DNA of 64,000 nucleotides from Lineus longissimus (GCF_910592395.1 NC_088308.1:4092001-4156000); one strand, 5' to 3'. Shown: positions 48,420 to 59,506, numbered from the stretch's first letter. The notes: a model not told the origin generated them from the sequence alone. Numbers and translations are program-made.

Positions 48420-49454
48420 TGGTTTGAGAGCTGCATGGCCAAATTGACCTCAGGCTCATACAACAATCGCATGCGTTTTAATGGGTGCAGACGGGAATTC
48501 ATAACTTCCTCGATATGACCATAATGTTTCTAATTATATATTCTAATTATTGTTTCTAATTATATACCACAGTGCCTGATTCAGTTTAGTCCTTGTTATT
48601 GTACTATCCTGTAGTTGAACCTTGATTCAGCATTTTGCCAGTGCCTGTCCAATCTGGCCTTAAAGGTGGTTAGTGTTGAGGCACTGACCACACTTACTGG
48701 GAGGCTATTCCAGTAATTCACAATTCCTCTTGAGAAGATGTATTTTCCACAAGTTGCTTTACGATCGCAACTTCTCAAGTTTGAAGGGATGGCCTCTCGT
48801 TCTGCCATTTGCTACCGGTGTTTGGGATAGGCTATTGTAGTTCCGACTGGATTTAAAGTATTTTAAACACTTCTATCGTGTTCTGAGTCTGAGCCTCATA
48901 GTTTCACTCAATACCGGATCCTCTGCAGATCATTTTAGTGGCCCTACGTTGCACTGTCTGCAACTTTTCAATATCTTGGGTTCTAATAGGGGTCGAGGCT
49001 GTATTGGCATGTTCAAGTAATGGCCTGACCACGGCTTTGTGCAGCATTATTATGTGAATTGTGATTTAGTACCCTGGCAGTTTCTGCATTGTGAAGACAC
49101 TATGAAAAGCCATCTGATATCACAGGTTATTAACAAGGTTAATAAGCTATTATGTGCAATCCCCGTCAGTCACGTGGCCAGAATTCGGAAACCCAACTAC
49201 TGATGATGAATCAATCATAGATTTATGTATTATCTGTGTACTGTATTTTGTTATTTGGTGATTTAAAACAGAACTAGATTTCTGGATTGATTATGATGAT
49301 GAGCTAGCCTCGTTCTGGTGAAGCAGAGCAAAGGCCTTTCATCCTGACGTAATCAGAGGGCACCCAACTCGAAAACAAGGATGGTTTCAGAAAACTTCAA
49401 CATCACGGAAAAACGTGACTAAACAATCACGATTTTTCGTGTTGGCCCCGACTG
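48044..49454. mobile_element. 1.4-kb element bounded by inverted repeats
   Basis: 48044-48076 (CAGTCAGGGCCAAAACG then AAAAAACGTGATTGTT) is matched in inverse orientation by 49422-49454 (AACAATCACGATTTTTCG then TGTTGGCCCCGACTG). Further CACG-AAAAA-CGTGATT words follow just inside both ends. ATGTAAC occurs outside both ends (48030 and 49455) and may be the target duplication, though the left copy is separated by a few bases. A LINE fragment lies inside. It separates zinc-finger exons B and C. Confidence 0.65.
48368..49047 (-). mobile_element. Truncated LINE, 3' end with (GAT)n tail
   Basis: On the minus strand 49047-48904 encodes LHKAVVRPLLEHANTAS and IEKLQTVQRRATKMI, the conserved thumb-side segment after the reverse transcriptase domain of CR1/jockey-like LINEs. 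After frame breaks, 48808-48596 encodes YIFSRGIVNYWNSLPVSVV and TLTTFKARLDRHW, the usual C-terminus. A 3' UTR of about 170 bp follows and ends in a (GAT)n tract, seen on the plus strand as (TCA)17 at 48368-48419. Microsatellite tails of this kind are typical for some non-LTR elements. The copy is 5'-truncated and inactive. It is nested inside the inverted-repeat element. Confidence 0.85.
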
Positions 49455-49599
49455 ATGTAACATGTATTTAGAATATACATGTAATTGATGAATAAAATAC
49501 ATTATATCCAAGTGAACGTTTGCTTGTTTTGATTTCAATTGTTACATAAGTTAGTCCACCGTCCCCTTTATCATATGAGGACTTGACTGTTCATCATCA

Positions 49600-49715
49600 A
49601 CAGACTGACAACATCCACATAGACTAACTCATGGAGTGAGAGATGATATGCCTGTGACCAGTCGGATCAAACGCTCAAGCGAAATGAAGCATCCTCACAG
49701 CATAAAGGAACTCCT
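49600..49715 (+). pseudogene. Decayed zinc-finger remnant
   Basis: Plus-strand sequence CTGTGACCAGTCGGATCAAA reads CDQSDQTLKRNEASSQHKG, a C2H2 finger with its second Cys mutated to Ser. Just upstream, AGACTAACTCATGGAGTGAG reads RLTHGVR and matches RLTHDVE between fingers 4 and 5 of exon C. The pieces are in different frames with a stop between them. It looks like a fragment duplicated from exon C or the stump of a lost fourth exon. It begins about 150 bp after the end of the inverted-repeat element. Confidence 0.6.
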
Positions 49716-49966
49716 TCCTTTAGTTTGAATATGCCTTGAATGCGATGCGTATGGATAGGCCTACCCATATGGAAATGCATCATTTTCCAGGCTAATCACA
49801 ACCAATGACCATGATAAACCAAAATGGCCAATGCTACGCGTATGGACATCAATTTCAGAATATCCGGTATGGAAATTCATTCCCTTCCAGACTGATCACC
49901 TTTCACAACATTTCAGATCAATCTGTAACACGGTCCCCTGATCAGTTCTCTTCTTCTGTTTTGCAG

Positions 49967-51108
49967 TTGCATCTCTACGAGACTACGGCAGCGAAATGAA
50001 GTCTAAAGGTGCCGCAAGGGTGAAGAACAATCCATATTACGCCTGTGGCATTTGTAGTAAAATGTTCAAGCGGAAGGGCGATCTAACCCGGCATGAACGG
50101 ATCCATACTGGAGAAAAGCCATTCAGATGTGACCAGTGTGATAAAACCTTTTCCGGTAATAGTGACCTCACTAGACATAAGCGTATTCACACTGGAGAAA
50201 AACCATTTTCATGTGACCTGTGTAATAAAGCATTCAAAGACAAAGGTAACCTTGCGAAACATAAACGTATTCACACAGAAGAAAAACCTTATGCGTGTGA
50301 CCAGTGTGAAGAAGCATTCAAGTGGAGTAATGCTCTCAAACAACATAGACTAACTCATGACGTAGAACGACCATTTGCCTGTGATCAGTGTGATAAAACC
50401 TTCAAGTGGAGTAGTGGCCTCTCTCACCACAGAGTTATTCATGGTGAAAGAACGCAAGGAAGTATAATCTGTAAAGAAATGGGAAATATAACATGGACAG
50501 TCAACAGAAAGTATATCCCTTCTGATCAGTGTGATGAAACTGTCTCAGGTGGTCGTGATCTTACCAGGCAACGTCATGTTCGGTCAGGTGGTAATGCGTA
50601 CACATGTCACGACTGTGGCAAAACATTTCAACAGAGTGGTTACCTTTATCAGCATAAACGAATCCATACAGGAGAAAGACCATTTGCTTGTGACCAGTGT
50701 GACAAAACATTTCATCATAGGTGTAATCTCTCTCAACACAAACGGATTCATACAGGAGAAAAGCCATTTGCATGTGACCAGTGTGATAAGACATTCACAC
50801 AGAGTAGCACTCTTTATCAACACAAACGCATTCACTCCGAAGAAAGACCTTACGCCTGTGACAAGTGTGGTAAAACATTCAAGTTGAGTAGTGATCGTTT
50901 CAAACATAAACGTATTCACACTGGCGAAAGACCATTTGCGTGTGACCAGTGTGACAAGACATTCACACAGCGCAGTAGTCTCAATGAGCATAAATTTATT
51001 CATACTGGAGAAAGACAGTTGGCCTGTGAACAATGTGATAAAACATTCAAACAGCGCAGAGGCCTTAATAAACATAAACGTAATGTCCATTCCAAAGAGA
51101 TACTGTAA
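49967..51108 (+). CDS. Terminal exon C: 12 C2H2 zinc fingers (one dead)
   Basis: Acceptor TCTGTTTTGCAG precedes 49967, phase 1 as for exons A and B. With the shared exons it gives 562 residues and stops at 51106-51108. Eleven fingers look intact, e.g. [20 protein letters not shown]. Finger 6 ([20 protein letters not shown]) has lost a Cys, both zinc-binding His positions and the core Phe, leaving a spacer that splits the array into 5 + 6 fingers. An in-frame ATG at 49996 would allow an independent start. AATAAA at 51712-51717 and 51734-51739 are likely poly(A) signals. Confidence 0.85.
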
Positions 51109-51398
51109 GCCGCAAGGCTAAAGCACTGCGTACAAACGAGCATGCTATATCTCCCGGAAGTAGAGTCCATTGTCCACGAAAAGGTATTTCAATGCGAATC
51201 GGCTCTTATTCATTGTGCAGGTACTTGTGAATTGAAACATCCTTAGACTCCCCATCCTTGCTTTGGGTCGCCGCACTTACGGACCCTAGGCGGAAACACA
51301 GTTATGTCTTCCTTGCCAAGGTGAACACTGCTGGGACTCAAATTGTGATCAAGTTTATATGGATTCGCACGTTCATTTTTTCTGTGCATGTTTAGGTT

Positions 51399-51448
51399 TC
51401 TCGCAGAACCGTGAGCAGTTCTGCGAGAGAGTTGTGAACGAACTCTCT
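51399..51448. repeat. Two adjoining short hairpins in the exon C 3' region
   Basis: TCTCGCAGAAC (51399-51409) and GTTCTGCGAGA (51418-51428) form a perfect 11-bp stem with an 8-nt loop. AGAGAGTT (51426-51433) and AACTCTCT (51441-51448) form an 8-bp stem with a 7-nt loop. The stems share three bases, so only one can be fully formed at a time. They lie 290 nt after the stop of exon C, upstream of its AATAAA, so they would be in the 3' UTR. Confidence 0.6.
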
Positions 51449-51711
51449 GTTGACATTGGCGTCGTCCTTTGGTCTATATGGATGACGCAGACTTAGCAGA
51501 AACCAAACTTGGGAAACAGATTGTCAGTAAATAATGGTATTACACTTGAAGACAACCTGGCTCTACTAGTCATTGCAGCGGATACATGGTACGTGCCGTA
51601 ATGGCACTAGCCCAGTTGTTGTTCCGTACATTTATTAAGCCTTCTTTTGTATCCCCTTTTGTAATTTTGGAGTTTGTACTTGGAAAACATGATCCTCTTT
51701 GTGATGGAGGA

Positions 51712-51717
51712 AATAAA
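51712..51717 (+). terminator. Poly(A) signal after zinc-finger exon C
   Basis: AATAAA 604 nt after the stop at 51108; a second copy follows at 51734-51739. The intervening sequence has no long plus-strand frame. Confidence 0.5.
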
Positions 51718-51739
51718 CATCTATATATACAACAATAAA

Positions 51740-52574
51740 TTGGGCCATTGGAAAGTACTTTCTCTTTAATATAGCAGGCTCTGCTTATGATGCGCTTGTA
51801 CACAGTGTAAAGGTTGGCAAATTTTCAATTACATTGTAGCAGTAGTCGAGTAGACTAAATACGCGTTTGCTACAGAAAATATGGCTTCGCCTTTAGCGGA
51901 AGTACGCCTTCGACGACGCATTGGCGAAAGTAAGAACTGTTTGAAACAATTAGATTATTTCAAATATAATTTGGTAAATAGTTAAATTTCCATATGGATT
52001 CGCATAATTAGTACCTGCACCGCTTTTCAAATAAGTCGGGTTTACCCAGTGACAACTAGGGCCCGAGGTGCCTGGCCGAAGTAACCTGTAATGCCGATCT
52101 ACCGGATTTGTGGGTTTATCCATCCTTCACGGAGGAGACTAGGATAAGTCGGCATGTAACCTCCTCACTGAGCTGGTTACTTTGTAGCGAATCAAATCGC
52201 CACCAACAAGGTTTTCGCATACCCCGGCTACGTGAAAAGGGAGTACAAGACTATGAGGTTCAGGATGGGGTCTGCCGCGATATCATTCGTAAAGTCTCCT
52301 ATACTGTGCATGCCCCAAAAATATTTATCCTTGGGGAAAGGGCGCAAGTACTGATGCCACTATAAGAGCCATCCTGACTCTCATGCGTTTGTGTCACCTC
52401 CGTACTGATGCAGCAGGACTGATAGCTTTTAAAAACACACCTATTATTGTTAGTAGGTTTATATCATTGAGGAAGCTGTCCTGAATAACTAGATAAATCA
52501 GTATTTTTGTAACTCTATGCCATATCAATGGCACAATTTAACCTTTTTTCCCCCTACACTGTAAATGTCGGTCC
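51740..52574. other. Intergenic, no supported gene
   Basis: An 85-codon plus-strand frame (52108-52365) shows no domain. Nothing else recognisable is present. Confidence 0.4.
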
Positions 52575-52580
52575 GTGATA

Positions 52581-53146
52581 TACGGTGGCTGGGAAAGGAC
52601 ATCGGAATTTTTTTTTCTTGGCGGGACGATGGCGGACGATTCATCAACAAGTTTCAACGGTAAATGACGTCGCACAACCGGCCGTACATTGAAGAGTGAT
52701 TTATTGCAACTCGTTTGCAGTAAATCGCTGATTTTGATGGTCTTGAAAACAACAAGAAACAAAAACAATAATGAATTGCAACTCAATTCATTGCAACTAA
52801 CTGCAACTAGCTGAGTTGCTTTCAACTTTAAACGAATCTCTCAGTCTGCATCCGGCTGGCATATATACCGGAGTATGATCAGCGGGGATAATCTGCGTCA
52901 TGCTAATACCCGACATATAAGGTGATTACGCCGAAATCGTTTTGTAAAGTGAAATAAGCCCAGCCTCGTTTCCGTAAGTCGTCCCCTCCCCCGACTTTAG
53001 ATAATAAAAAAGAAGGCAAAATGCAAGAAATAAAATTCTGGAAATTATTATTTGTCTTCGTTTTTTGTTTTCGCAAGTCGTCCCCCGACTTAATAAGTCG
53101 TCCCGCCCAGAAAAAAAGATTTCGATGTCCTTTCCCAGCCACCGTA
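52581..53146. mobile_element. Non-autonomous DNA transposon, 566 bp, perfect 6-bp target duplication
   Basis: Terminal inverted repeats of about 45 bp start TACGGTGGCTGGGAAAGGAC and end GTCCTTTCCCAGCCACCGTA. They are flanked by GTGATA at 52575-52580 and again at 53147-53152. AAGTCGTCCC-type words are repeated near the right end (52975, 53083, 53093). No transposase frame is present. The 6-bp duplication matches the MITE at 38108-38535, but the termini differ. It inserted just upstream of the transporter gene (ATG 53309) and could lie in its 5' UTR or promoter. Confidence 0.88.
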
Positions 53147-53308
53147 GTGATAAAATCGAAGTTGTTGCTTTACTTAACGGGGACGCGAAGGCACATGGAT
53201 ATTCACTGACAAATTCACCGTTATGCATATTGCAAAAGACAGTAGACCTACCTGGTCCTATCACGGACGTTTTTGCTATTCTATAATTCCAGCGGCTAAC
53301 GGACCAGC

Positions 53309-56300
53309 ATGAATACATCGCACGGAACTCTGGATGGCGATGCTGAGGTGACGTATACGTTTCACTTCGTTGTGACGAATGACAGTACCTTCTGTTTCGT
53401 TATCAACTTGTTTCAGACGAGTCGGGTTTTGAAATAATCATGGTTTTGCTCTTGTTTTATTTCTCGGAAGTGGTACAACCAGAACCTGCGCAAATAATGT
53501 ACATGTATATGTTGCTTGAATTTGACTCTTTAGGTGGATGAGCTGACTGCCTGTCTCCCGCGACGAAGGTCCACAAACAGAGTTGGCCTGGGCGTCGTCC
53601 TGGCTCTTGACACACTGGAGGGTCTGACCGTTTACACCATTGTATCCAGCGTGGTGTTATTCTGCGAGGATAATCTGAGTCTCTCAAAAACGGAGGCGGT
53701 TGTCGTATATCTTATTTTTGGCGGTGAGTAGAGGTGTAGTTTGTGAACAGCGACTTTCGGCAAATGATAAAAACAATTGCGCCCTAGGCCCTGACGTGTC
53801 CGTATTAATGAGGATGAGCTCGATTTTATTAAGCGGTCATACGTAAAACATCCTGACCCGCAATGTTTTGAGATAATGGATCTCGATAGTGATCTCTCAT
53901 GCGCAAACGCATGAGAGTCAGGATGTACGTAAAATTGATATATACGGATACGTATGGCGGCAGCCTCATTCCCGTCATCGCACCGCCACATTTCATTAGA
54001 AGGGAATAGCTACATCTGCTGAAGGGAGCCTGCGTCTGAATAGTTTCCTTGTATTTTCCGAAGGAAGAGGCTCCAATTGGCTACGTCGTGTAAGTTGATA
54101 TCGCTAGCTCCTGCAAAAAGGCCTACTTGATTAATGATGTTGTTTCTGAAGGATGGTTGTTTGAGTTCTAACTAAACATCTTCTCTTATCTAAACAGCCA
54201 TTATGTTCATCGTGCCCTGCATAACCGGAGCACTGGGCGATGCCGTCGTCACTCGTTACACATGCATTCTCGCTTCCCTGGCTGTCTTTTTACTGGGTAC
54301 GTATATGGTGCTTTAAAGGCACTATTACGCCATGGTAGTTGTGCTGGTTGTGACAACACCGACAGCAACAGGAGGCGCAAGCAAAAAGTGTAATTTTGTC
54401 CACCCCCAAAGAACCTTTTGTCTCCCCCTCCCCCCAAGACAAACAGCTAGCTATACGCCCTTGTGCTGTGGTTTTGGAGAGGCGAACACGTTTGCGCCTT
54501 CGGCGGTCTTTCGTAGAGACATACATGTACAAATCCCCTTGATGTAGACTTAATTACTGACAGAAATTTCATTATTTAGATGTCGAGGGCTCGAGGGCCG
54601 TTAACGACGCCAAATTTGGAATTGGCATCATTTTCAACGGACCAAAATGTATTGTAATATTCATGTCAGACGGGCTATCGAAATAATCATTTCAATCCGG
54701 CAGCCAGCAGGTTTAGGGCCAAGACAAATGGTAAACTGTCAATAATTACGACACTCTCGTTAATCAACTGATGAGTTTCCCGACATTTCAGGTGGATTGG
54801 TCATGTTGAGTCTGGCACTGATAATGAGTCAAGATATGGACGTAAGTATACTTGGTTAGTCAATAAAAATGTCATCCAAAGTAAAGAGAATCACATTACC
54901 CTTTATGTGTGCACAGAATCTTTCGATAAAGTTATTGACAGATTTTGGTTCCACTAAAAGAGTCTATCGCAGTCACGGTCCCACTGGGAGCCATTTTTCG
55001 CGTGAAAAACATTACCTTGCCCCTTGACGTCCGTGACTGATCGTTGTCTTCCAGTTCCGTCCACGACGTGCCCTGTATATGGTGTCACTTGTCCTCGTTG
55101 GCGTCGGCAGCGGTGGCTGTATTTCAGTTAGTATACCATTCGGAGCTGACCAACTTGCTGATCCCTCACCAAGAAATATGTGGTCCTTCTTCATTTGGTA
55201 AGATAACCTCAAGGATAAGACAAAAGATAGGGTTTCAATCCATTGGAATTTTATATGTTCGCAGTCAAGACCATCTAGTCTATTTCATACTCCGACGCAC
55301 AGCGCAATCAAAATCTGGATGCCGACATCGTCGTGTTGATTCACTCCGATGAAGATATATGACAGCGTGGGCACGCCCGTCTGATTGGCGCACGATCCTG
55401 TGGGCCTATGCTGATGCTGTAATAAAGGGGGACGCAAAAGCTGAAGAGGCGTTTGGACGCCCTGTTTTTAACAATGGCGGATGATATAATTCATAGTGTC
55501 CCTGGACACTTTATCCCAGGACTTTTCAAACTGTTGCACATACAAGTTCGGAAGTTTTGAAAATTCGCGAAGGTTCTAGATTGAAGTACGGATGCTGGCA
55601 ATGACTAAACCATCAAGTCGATGTATTAGTAAATTTTCGTGATTAAATCGCGATAGCAGCCCCTAAATGGAAGATAAACGTGCGCAATTTGATCACTGTT
55701 ATAATCATTATCCCACCATTTCTCTTTCCTTCCTTCTTTCTAATTCAAAACAGGAAGCACTGGTTTTACTGCCTTGGTAAATTCTTGGGTTACTTGCCCT
55801 TACCAGATGTGCTAAAGGCGGTTGACAAAGACACACACAAAGAAACAGTATTACTACCTCAGGCAATTATTGTTGTTGTTGCTGTTGGACTTGGAATCGG
55901 AATACTACTACTTGGCAAGCCACGGTTCAACATTGTTCAACCGCAAGGTATACTTAAAGGCCCGATTCCACCTGAGCGATTCCTGCAGCACAAAAACGCT
56001 TAAGTGGAATCGGGCGTTAGTGATAACTCTGGGGCAACCTTTGACCAGTTTCTTAATTGCTGGATTTAGCCGCCCGTGTGCGCCGTGTTAAAACCGATTT
56101 GGTGACATTGCCCGATTAGGTGACCCGGCCGAATAAGTGACACAAATCAACCGTTCAGCAGACCCAACCGAATAAGTGACCCAGTATCATCCGATTAGGT
56201 GACCAAGCCGTCCACGTCCGAACCGTTCAGGATATTAGGTTGGGTGTTTTGGACCGGGAAGTATCTCATCTGCTAATGAGAGGCTTTTGTTCTGTCATTG

Positions 56301-59178
56301 TATCAGTTGACTGGCATTGTCAAAAATGTGGGACTGGGCTTTTGCGCACATACATTTGGGTACATGTAGCGTTAATTATACATATTCTGCATCAGATAAA
56401 TCGGTACCAGTGGGCAATAAAACGTATCAAACTAAACCCTAATCTGTCTTGAAATTTTCGGCAGTTGAATATATGGATATTGTAGAGATTCCTAATTCAT
56501 AAGCGAAAAACTCGTTCCCGGGCGGTCAAATTGAAACTGAAACATGAAAATATTGAAACATATTTCAGGAAAGAAGATCTTTAGCCGCCTCAAGAACGGT
56601 TTCTCAATGTGTCTTCCTTGCCTCTGCCGGGAGAGCTTTGACTACGTCTCTTTAGGAAGCTCAACATCACTTACGGATGAGCGTCGTGACAACCGCCTGC
56701 TCCTGAAGAGGGTCATACTACTCTCAGCACTCTTCTCTCTTTTTGGGATATACACCATCTTTCACTATCAGGTATTATTCAGATGATTTGCTTGAGTACA
56801 TGTATGCATCTGACAATTCCTACTCAACCAATGCACATGGCTGTGCAGTGTAGGGAACGGCATTTAGAATCGAAATTGCAAACCTCGAAACGCATTGGAA
56901 CACGCCAATGGCATTGGGGAGAAAGCAATCCCACAATTCCGCGTACCAAATGGGTTATAAGGAGCAAATGCCCCCGAGGTCAGCCAAAATAATGTGATGA
57001 TGCTGGCCGACATTTTTTTAAAGGTATCATTTTGGGCCAGTTATGGGCCACAATAAACTCGGATTGTGGCCGGTAACTGGTATAGTAATAATTCATAAAT
57101 CTCCACCGTAATAAGGCCTTCAGCGGGTTCGTTGGGTCAGTCAGCAGAATGCAACATCAAGGAACAATGTTTGGGGTTGAACACCCCATTTAGATGGCTC
57201 CATTTAGACATGTGCTCTGTCCAAACCTCTTCTATTCATACATGTACCAAACCGGTGCCATTACACGAAATGATACTTAATTCTAGTAGCTTTAAACAAT
57301 TGATCGATAGTTTTATGTCGTTTACATGTATTATTACAATTTTCAGCTGTCAAGCACATTTATGTTACAAGCAGAGGAGCTCCAAAACGCGAGTCCACTT
57401 CCGGTTATCTCATTGAACATGTGTTGACCAATCGTCGCTCTTCTCGCTATACCGCTGGTCGAGGTTCACAACAGATACAAGATACATTGGAAGAACATGA
57501 CTAACTTGGACATCATGCGTGAGTCGTTTTACTGCAAGAAGCTTTGTTGTCCCGCCAAGACCACGATTGACAAATTATGGCTTAAAGTAGGCCGAGCACA
57601 TATTGAACATTTCAAATCGGTTGTCCCCCGATGACCATATATATTGACAAATAATATATTTCAAGACTCGTTTATTTGAAAATTCACGGATTGTTACATC
57701 TTTTCTTCAATTCAACAGAATCTCTACTATCAATTTTGAAGTGAAAAGTCCCACAACATCATCTGAAGAGAACCCTTTACGACAGTCATTAACGTGCGGG
57801 TTGCTGGTATAGGCCTCCGTAGTTGCCTTCTTACAGTAATGGGAAACGCCCAATAATTAGCTGTCTTCTTACAGTAATCTGCGAGCAATTACTGCATTGC
57901 CTTTTACATTTAAGGAAGCAATACTTGTATCTTCCTCGATTACCTGGAGCAATGATTACCTCCCTACAGTAATGAGAATACTACCTGTTTTTGTTTTCTT
58001 ACAGTATCGGGAGTAATACCATTATCGTCTGCCGCAGCTGCTGCTGCGATTCTACAGTGGTATATCAGAAATGCTCCGCCACCTGGTGTCACACTTTGGG
58101 CTCAGATACCACTATACATTTGCACTGGTCTGGCGGACCTCCTGTGTTATACGCCTGGTAAGGTGGTAGTCACACATTTTAGATGATTAGTGATAATGCC
58201 AGTTGTCAATTGTCAATAATAATCGTCGTTCTTTGAAATAACCGTTCAACGCTTGATATGACACCTCAAGATAGCATAGCTTTTTTGTTACACTGGTGGG
58301 GAATTTATCAGCATTTGGCTGTTTAAAAATGCTTTTGCATGCATGAGAATGCGTACGTTTATGTGCTGGAGTTCGCGTCTATACGTCCAGCCTATGCAAT
58401 CATTTCGGTTCGTAATCGTTGTTGACAATAAGGTTCGTTTTACAGCGACCGAGTTTGCCTACAAGGAAAGCCCAAAGCACATTGAAGGGTTCATCATCGG
58501 AATGATGTTTACCACAGGATCTTTGCTGACTTTGATGGTATACATCATAGAGGAAGCAATATTCTATAAGTGTAAGTGACACAGTACCTGTACACAAACA
58601 AGGTCATGGGGCCTACCATTCGTTTCAAGTTGAGAGTCATGGTACTAATCCCCCCCCCCCACCCCCCAAAACAAAAGAAAATTGTCCGCCCGCTATATTG
58701 ACCTATATGCACTATAAAAGTGTAACCAGAGCAAGTATTTTTTGGGCAAATTCTATAGTATCCAAGCAGAGATAAGATGCTCAGCGGAAGATGATAATTC
58801 GAAGCACTGGTATGCGAGGATGCAACCAGTCTGTGATCTTAATTGTACTCTCGCTGTCGAGGCTGGTGGACTATATACTGCTTGACTGAAGCCACAATGA
58901 CTGAAAGTGTACGTGCCATCTAGAAACGCGCTAAAGCTTCATATCAGAATTTCTTTCATCTTACAACTTTTTTATTTTCAGATGTCCCAGACAAAACAGA
59001 TATCCAGTACCAGTACCACTTCTACGCGGTGTTTGGTTTCACTGCCTTTGTCTTCATCGTTGTGTTGATGCCGTTCGTCCACATCTACAGGCGCTTTAAA
59101 GGTGGGCTCAATGACACACAAGGTGAAAGACTTGTGGACGTAACAGGCTCACATCAGTCGGATCCAGAAACCACCTGA
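53309..59178 (+). CDS. POT/SLC15-family peptide-type transporter with an in-frame TGA
   Basis: Eleven exons: 53309-53347, 53534-53723, 54198-54296, 54792-54841, 55055-55197, 55754-55947, 56569-56771, 57347-57518, 58005-58157, 58446-58571, 58982-59178. Total 1,566 nt, 521 codons before the final TGA. Family marks are GALGDAVVTRY in the loop after TM2-3, the POT signature GVGSGGC...FGADQ (FGADQ 155-159), and EFAY (417-420) with a following SP. About twelve hydrophobic segments are expected; length fits SLC15A3/A4-like carriers of short peptides and histidine in lysosome membranes. Two oddities: the N-terminal ExxER proton-coupling motif reads DTLEG (39-43), and codon 333 is TGA (57425-57427) within a membrane segment that aligns without a gap. 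The latter could mean a pseudogene, nonsense allele, sequence error or recoding. The first donor (GAG|GTGACG) is weak. Confidence 0.82.
56094..56215. repeat. Degenerate CCGAWTAGGTGAC repeat
   Basis: Five related units in about 120 bp: CCGATTTGGTGAC, CCGATTAGGTGAC, CCGAATAAGTGAC, CCGAATAAGTGAC, CCGATTAGGTGAC, with spacers of 4-25 bases. The words AACCGTTCAG also occur twice. It lies in intron 6 of the transporter gene. Confidence 0.6.
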
Positions 59179-59506
59179 TCAAGAAAGTGAAGCAAATCAC
59201 GAGAATCGTAGAACGCAGAATGTGCAATTCATATAATAGGACATTAGGTGATATGAAGAATAGAAAATGTTTTTCAGTTTTGTATTGGTACTGATATGAC
59301 TGGTGTATTAATGAGTCTACATGACAGCGTTGCAGCATTGATATTCAGTACGTTCTACGCTATTTATGTATTCTATGCATGTATTCTATGCTTCTCGCTT
59401 GCATTATGATTCTGATTTACTCAAGGAATGCATCAGGACATCTCTCGCCAAAACGTCTGTGGCATAAACAGTCCGCTTTCTACAACTGGAAAATGTAGCT
59501 GAGGCC

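Noticed and set aside
58640-58672. C-rich run in the transporter intron (and the G run at 38699-38709)
   Set aside because: Simple homopolymer tracts without the four-run spacing of a convincing G-quadruplex.
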